Source: Candidatus Faecivivens stercoripullorum
GTDB taxonomy: Bacteria; Bacillota; Clostridia; Oscillospirales; Ruminococcaceae
Reading direction: 5' to 3'
Length of the DNA stretch: 7,884 nt
NCBI GenBank assembly: GCA_018715285.1
Contig: DVLW01000211.1
Coordinates: 1 to 7,884 of the forward strand
Within the stretch, counting starts at the first letter, position 1. Each line of letters starts with the position of its first letter. A program made the position numbers and the translations under genes. This document shows positions 5,508-7,884 of the stretch, piece by piece. The notes beneath the pieces are model-generated. The model was not told where the DNA came from and made no database searches. It worked only from the letters and a program-made list of their open reading frames with translations.

Positions 5508-6992
5508 ATGAAACAGGTATATAACCCCTATCTTCCGCTGACCGAATTTGTTCCCGACGGTGAACCCCATCTGTTCGACGGACGAGTCTATATCTATGGT
5601 TCTCACGACGTTCCCGGCGGCGTTAAATACTGCGAGGGACATTACGTTACCTGGTCGGCTCCGGAAAATGATCTGACCGACTGGCAGTATGAGGGTGTCA
5701 TTTACCGCCGCGATCAGGACCCTTCCAACGCTGATGATAAGATGCAGCTCTGGGCACCGGACGTTACCCGTGGACCGGATGGACGGTATTATATCTATTA
5801 CTGCTTTTCTTTCTATCCTGAGATTGGCGTTGCAGTCAGTGATTCGCCTGCCGGACCGTTCGAGTTTTACGGACATATCCATTATCCCGACGGTAAGGTT
5901 CTGCGTGAGTTCATGCCGTTTGACCCGGCAGTTCTGACCGATGACGACGGACGGGTATATCTCTATTATGGTTTTGCACCTGCTGCTGAAAAGGAAATGA
6001 AATTCCCCAAGCTCTCTAAAGAAGAGCTGGAAAAGGCTCCCGAAGCAAGCCGCGCAACGATTGAACGGCTGATGAATACCGAGTTTGGCGAAAACGGTAT
6101 GGTTGCTGAGCTGGAACCGGATATGCTGACCCTGAAAGAAACGCCTCGTCCGCTGATTCCCGGCGGTCATCATACAGAGGGTACCGGCTTTGAAGGACAC
6201 GGATTCTTTGAAGCATCTTCTATCCGCAAAGTTGGCGATAAATATTACTTTGTTTATTCTTCCCATAAGAGCCACGAACTCTGTTATGCGACCAGTGACC
6301 GTCCTGACAGAGGCTTTGTCTATGGCGGTACCATCGTTTCCAACGGTGATATCGGACTGGACGGACGTACCCAGCCGGTCAATACCCTTGGCAATAACCA
6401 CGGCGGCATGGTACAGGCAAACGGTGAATGGTACATCTTCTATCATCGTCAGACCAACGGTACCGAGTATTCCCGTCAGGGATGCGCTGAAAAGATTGAA
6501 ATCCGTCCGGACGGCAGTATCGCACAGGTGGAAATCACTTCCTGTGGCCTGAACGGCGGCCCGTTGTGCGGCAAAGGCGAATACCCGGCGGCAATTGCCT
6601 GCCATCTGACCAGCCCCACAACCACCAGCTCGATCAATTACAATAACCCGGTCATGAAAACCCAGACCCGTATCACCGAGGAAACTGATAATGGTGAGCA
6701 TATCCCGTTTGTCACTGCTGTTGCAGGTGGCACGGTACTTGGATATAAGTATTTCCGGTTTGAACAGCTTTCCGGCGTGACCTTGACAGTACGCGGTAGC
6801 TTCAACGGAACTGTTACCGTTTCGACCGATATCGAAGGCAGTGCAAGTGCTGTTTCGACGGCAGTTTCGGTCAATAGCGCTGCATGGACCAAAGTGCAGC
6901 TGAATGCACCGGCTCTGACCGGCGATTATCCTCTCTATCTGCATTTTTCGGGAGAAGGAAATCTCGATATTCAGACAATTACCCTTGGGTGA
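5508..6992 (+). CDS. GH43 glycoside hydrolase (alpha-L-arabinofuranosidase/beta-xylosidase-like), cytoplasmic
   Basis: An inverting glycosidase with a five-bladed propeller that likely releases arabinose or xylose from imported hemicellulose oligosaccharides. The 494-residue product shows the three GH43 catalytic acids: Asp17 in EFVPDGEPH (base), Asp139 in MPFDPAVL (pKa modulator) and Glu235 in HGFFEASS (acid). NNHGGMV (residues 296-302) carries the conserved propeller His. A charged helical stretch at about 160-215 is inserted between blades. From about residue 370 a Ser/Thr-rich beta region forms a C-terminal beta-sandwich-like domain (FRFEQLSGVTLTVRG to the end), possibly CBM-like but not assigned. 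There is no signal peptide or sorting motif, so it should act inside the cell. The start was chosen by AAAGGA placement. It has its own terminator on both sides and no transporter beside it, so it appears to be a single-gene unit. Exact specificity cannot be read from sequence. Confidence 0.9.
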   Translation: MKQVYNPYLPLTEFVPDGEPHLFDGRVYIYGSHDVPGGVKYCEGHYVTWSAPENDLTDWQYEGVIYRRDQDPSNADDKMQLWAPDVTRGPDGRYYIYYCFSFYPEIGVAVSDSPAGPFEFYGHIHYPDGKVLREFMPFDPAVLTDDDGRVYLYYGFAPAAEKEMKFPKLSKEELEKAPEASRATIERLMNTEFGENGMVAELEPDMLTLKETPRPLIPGGHHTEGTGFEGHGFFEASSIRKVGDKYYFVYSSHKSHELCYATSDRPDRGFVYGGTIVSNGDIGLDGRTQPVNTLGNNHGGMVQANGEWYIFYHRQTNGTEYSRQGCAEKIEIRPDGSIAQVEITSCGLNGGPLCGKGEYPAAIACHLTSPTTTSSINYNNPVMKTQTRITEETDNGEHIPFVTAVAGGTVLGYKYFRFEQLSGVTLTVRGSFNGTVTVSTDIEGSASAVSTAVSVNSAAWTKVQLNAPALTGDYPLYLHFSGEGNLDIQTITLG

Positions 6993-7022
6993 TTTGGTTT
7001 TTGGTTTATGTGATATAACATG

Positions 7023-7069
7023 AAAGACAGCCCGCGGCGGACTTTTAGTCAGCTGCGGGCTGTCTTTTT
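7023..7069 (+). terminator. Strong intrinsic terminator after GH43, in the convergent intergenic space
   Basis: AAAGACAGCCCGC (7023-7035) and GCGGGCTGTCTTT (7055-7067) form a perfect 13-base stem ending in TTTTTG. Inside it, GC-rich bases and a GAC/GTC pair around TTTTA extend the fold. It serves the GH43 gene. The minus-strand gene ends 15 bases away at 7082, so the hairpin may also stop that transcript, although its reverse tail is only TTTCATG. Confidence 0.92.
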
Positions 7070-7081
7070 GTGAAGAAAGAA

Positions 7082-7810
7082 TCAGGTTTTGGTCAGGAGG
7101 ATTTTCTGTCCGATAAACTTCTCAAACTGTTCGGCTGTCTGATCTTGCAGTTCCGTCTTTTGCAGGATGATGAGTCCGTCTTTCCATCCGAACAGGTAGA
7201 GATCCTCGGACGCGATGATACAGACGATTTCATCATATCGAATCGGCTGCTTCTGACCGGCGGTATCCATTTCCACGCCGGAATCGTAGAATGTCAGGCT
7301 GGACAGGGTTATTTTCTGCCGCTCGTTAAGAAGGGTACCGGCTGCCTGTATGTACGGGTCTTTCTTTTTCAGCTTCCATGGAATCAGCGTCGCAATACCG
7401 ATGACCAGCGCCGGAATTCCCAGAAAAAGCATCCGTCCAAGCTGTTCCGGGTTTCCGGCAGCGCCAAAACACAGCAGAAGTCCCAGCAGCAGGTTGGCAA
7501 CACCTGCAAATTTCCTCAGATGCCGCCATAAACTCACGACACCCACTGAAAACCCGATTGCGCCGACTCCTACCAGCCCCCACGTCACCGGGTCCATCAG
7601 TCCGGGCATAATCAGGATAATACCGAGTATCCAGTTGACGATACCGAGGAGAGCTCTTCGTATATGTCGGGAGCGAAGTTTATCTTCTGACAGTTTGGGG
7701 ATTGCGTTCAGTTTATCAGACAGTTTCCAGAGTTTGGGGTAACGGGTGCGGGAAAAGATTTCGTTTAGTTTTTTCAGTGCGCCGCTCAACTGTGTGACGG
7801 CATTGTCCAT
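7082..7810 (-). CDS. Four-helix membrane protein with YcxB-like C-terminal domain (start uncertain)
   Basis: A 242-residue membrane protein of unknown function. A basic, helical N-terminal region of about 50 residues precedes four hydrophobic segments at roughly 52-71 (LLGIVNWILGIILIMPGL), 76-94, 101-117 and 128-145, the last followed by the basic KLKKK. From about residue 165 a soluble domain reads ITLSSLTFYDSGVEM, then RYDEIVCIIASEDLYLF and LIILQKTEL ending in FEKFIG. This is the pattern of the YcxB-like domain (PF14317 type), usually a cytosolic PH-like fold attached to membrane helices. The ATG at 7810 has no recognisable Shine-Dalgarno, and the frame stays open without ATG/GTG/TTG to base 7882 at the window edge, so the protein may begin further right. 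It converges on the GH43 gene with a shared hairpin between them. Confidence is high that the gene is real and moderate for the start. Confidence 0.78.
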   Translation of the reverse strand: MDNAVTQLSGALKKLNEIFSRTRYPKLWKLSDKLNAIPKLSEDKLRSRHIRRALLGIVNWILGIILIMPGLMDPVTWGLVGVGAIGFSVGVVSLWRHLRKFAGVANLLLGLLLCFGAAGNPEQLGRMLFLGIPALVIGIATLIPWKLKKKDPYIQAAGTLLNERQKITLSSLTFYDSGVEMDTAGQKQPIRYDEIVCIIASEDLYLFGWKDGLIILQKTELQDQTAEQFEKFIGQKILLTKT

Positions 7811-7884
7811 CTGAATTGGTGTGATTTTGAAGAGAGCGCAAGCACAAGTGATCGCTATTGCATCATTGCCAATCCTGATGGCAG

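Noticed and set aside
5382..6944. A 520-codon open frame on the minus strand opposite GH43
   Set aside because: It lies wholly over a gene with clear catalytic motifs. The translation has no recognisable domain, and long antisense frames are expected when the sense gene rarely uses codons whose complements are stops.

Overview
The window looks like a piece of chromosome from an anaerobic, probably gut-dwelling Firmicute of the Clostridia (Oscillospiraceae/Ruminococcaceae-like). This rests on near-even base composition by eye, AGGAGG-type ribosome binding sites, a sigma-A type promoter, protein style (GH13 and GH43 enzymes, clostridial-type COG0523 GTPases) and short intergenic spaces with U-tailed hairpins. 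No species can be named from the sequence alone. All genes are on the + strand except the last. No RNA genes, insertion sequences, CRISPR arrays or phage genes are visible, and no gap between genes exceeds about 200 bases.

Layout. (1) 2-1366: 3' part of a GH13 alpha-glucan hydrolase of the neopullulanase/cyclomaltodextrinase type, cut by the left edge. Purine nucleoside phosphorylase (deoD) follows after about 40 bases. (2) 2163-4446: a promoter-led two-gene unit encoding two G3E/CobW-family (COG0523) proteins. The first is a likely metallochaperone with a canonical CxCC site and a very large His/Cys-rich insert. The second has a CobW-like P-loop domain without the CxCC motif, joined to a C-terminal domain resembling DUF1980/TIGR03943 (YcgQ). 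The unit ends at a strong hairpin. (3) 4539-5338: a possible 31-residue protein, then an HD-domain phosphohydrolase of the YedJ-like type, closed by a classic terminator at about 5389-5437. (4) 5508-6992: a GH43 glycosidase with no export signal, likely a cytoplasmic arabinofuranosidase/xylosidase, with its own terminator. (5) 7082-7810, minus strand: a four-helix membrane protein with a YcxB-like C-terminal domain, converging on the GH43 gene. Its reading frame stays open to the right edge.

How they fit together. GH13 and GH43 both suit breakdown of plant-derived oligosaccharides, but they lie in separate units and no transporter or regulator accompanies them. The most distinctive part is the tandem CobW-family pair, which I infer to be a metal (perhaps zinc) handling module. 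The rest reads as ordinary housekeeping and carbohydrate genes.
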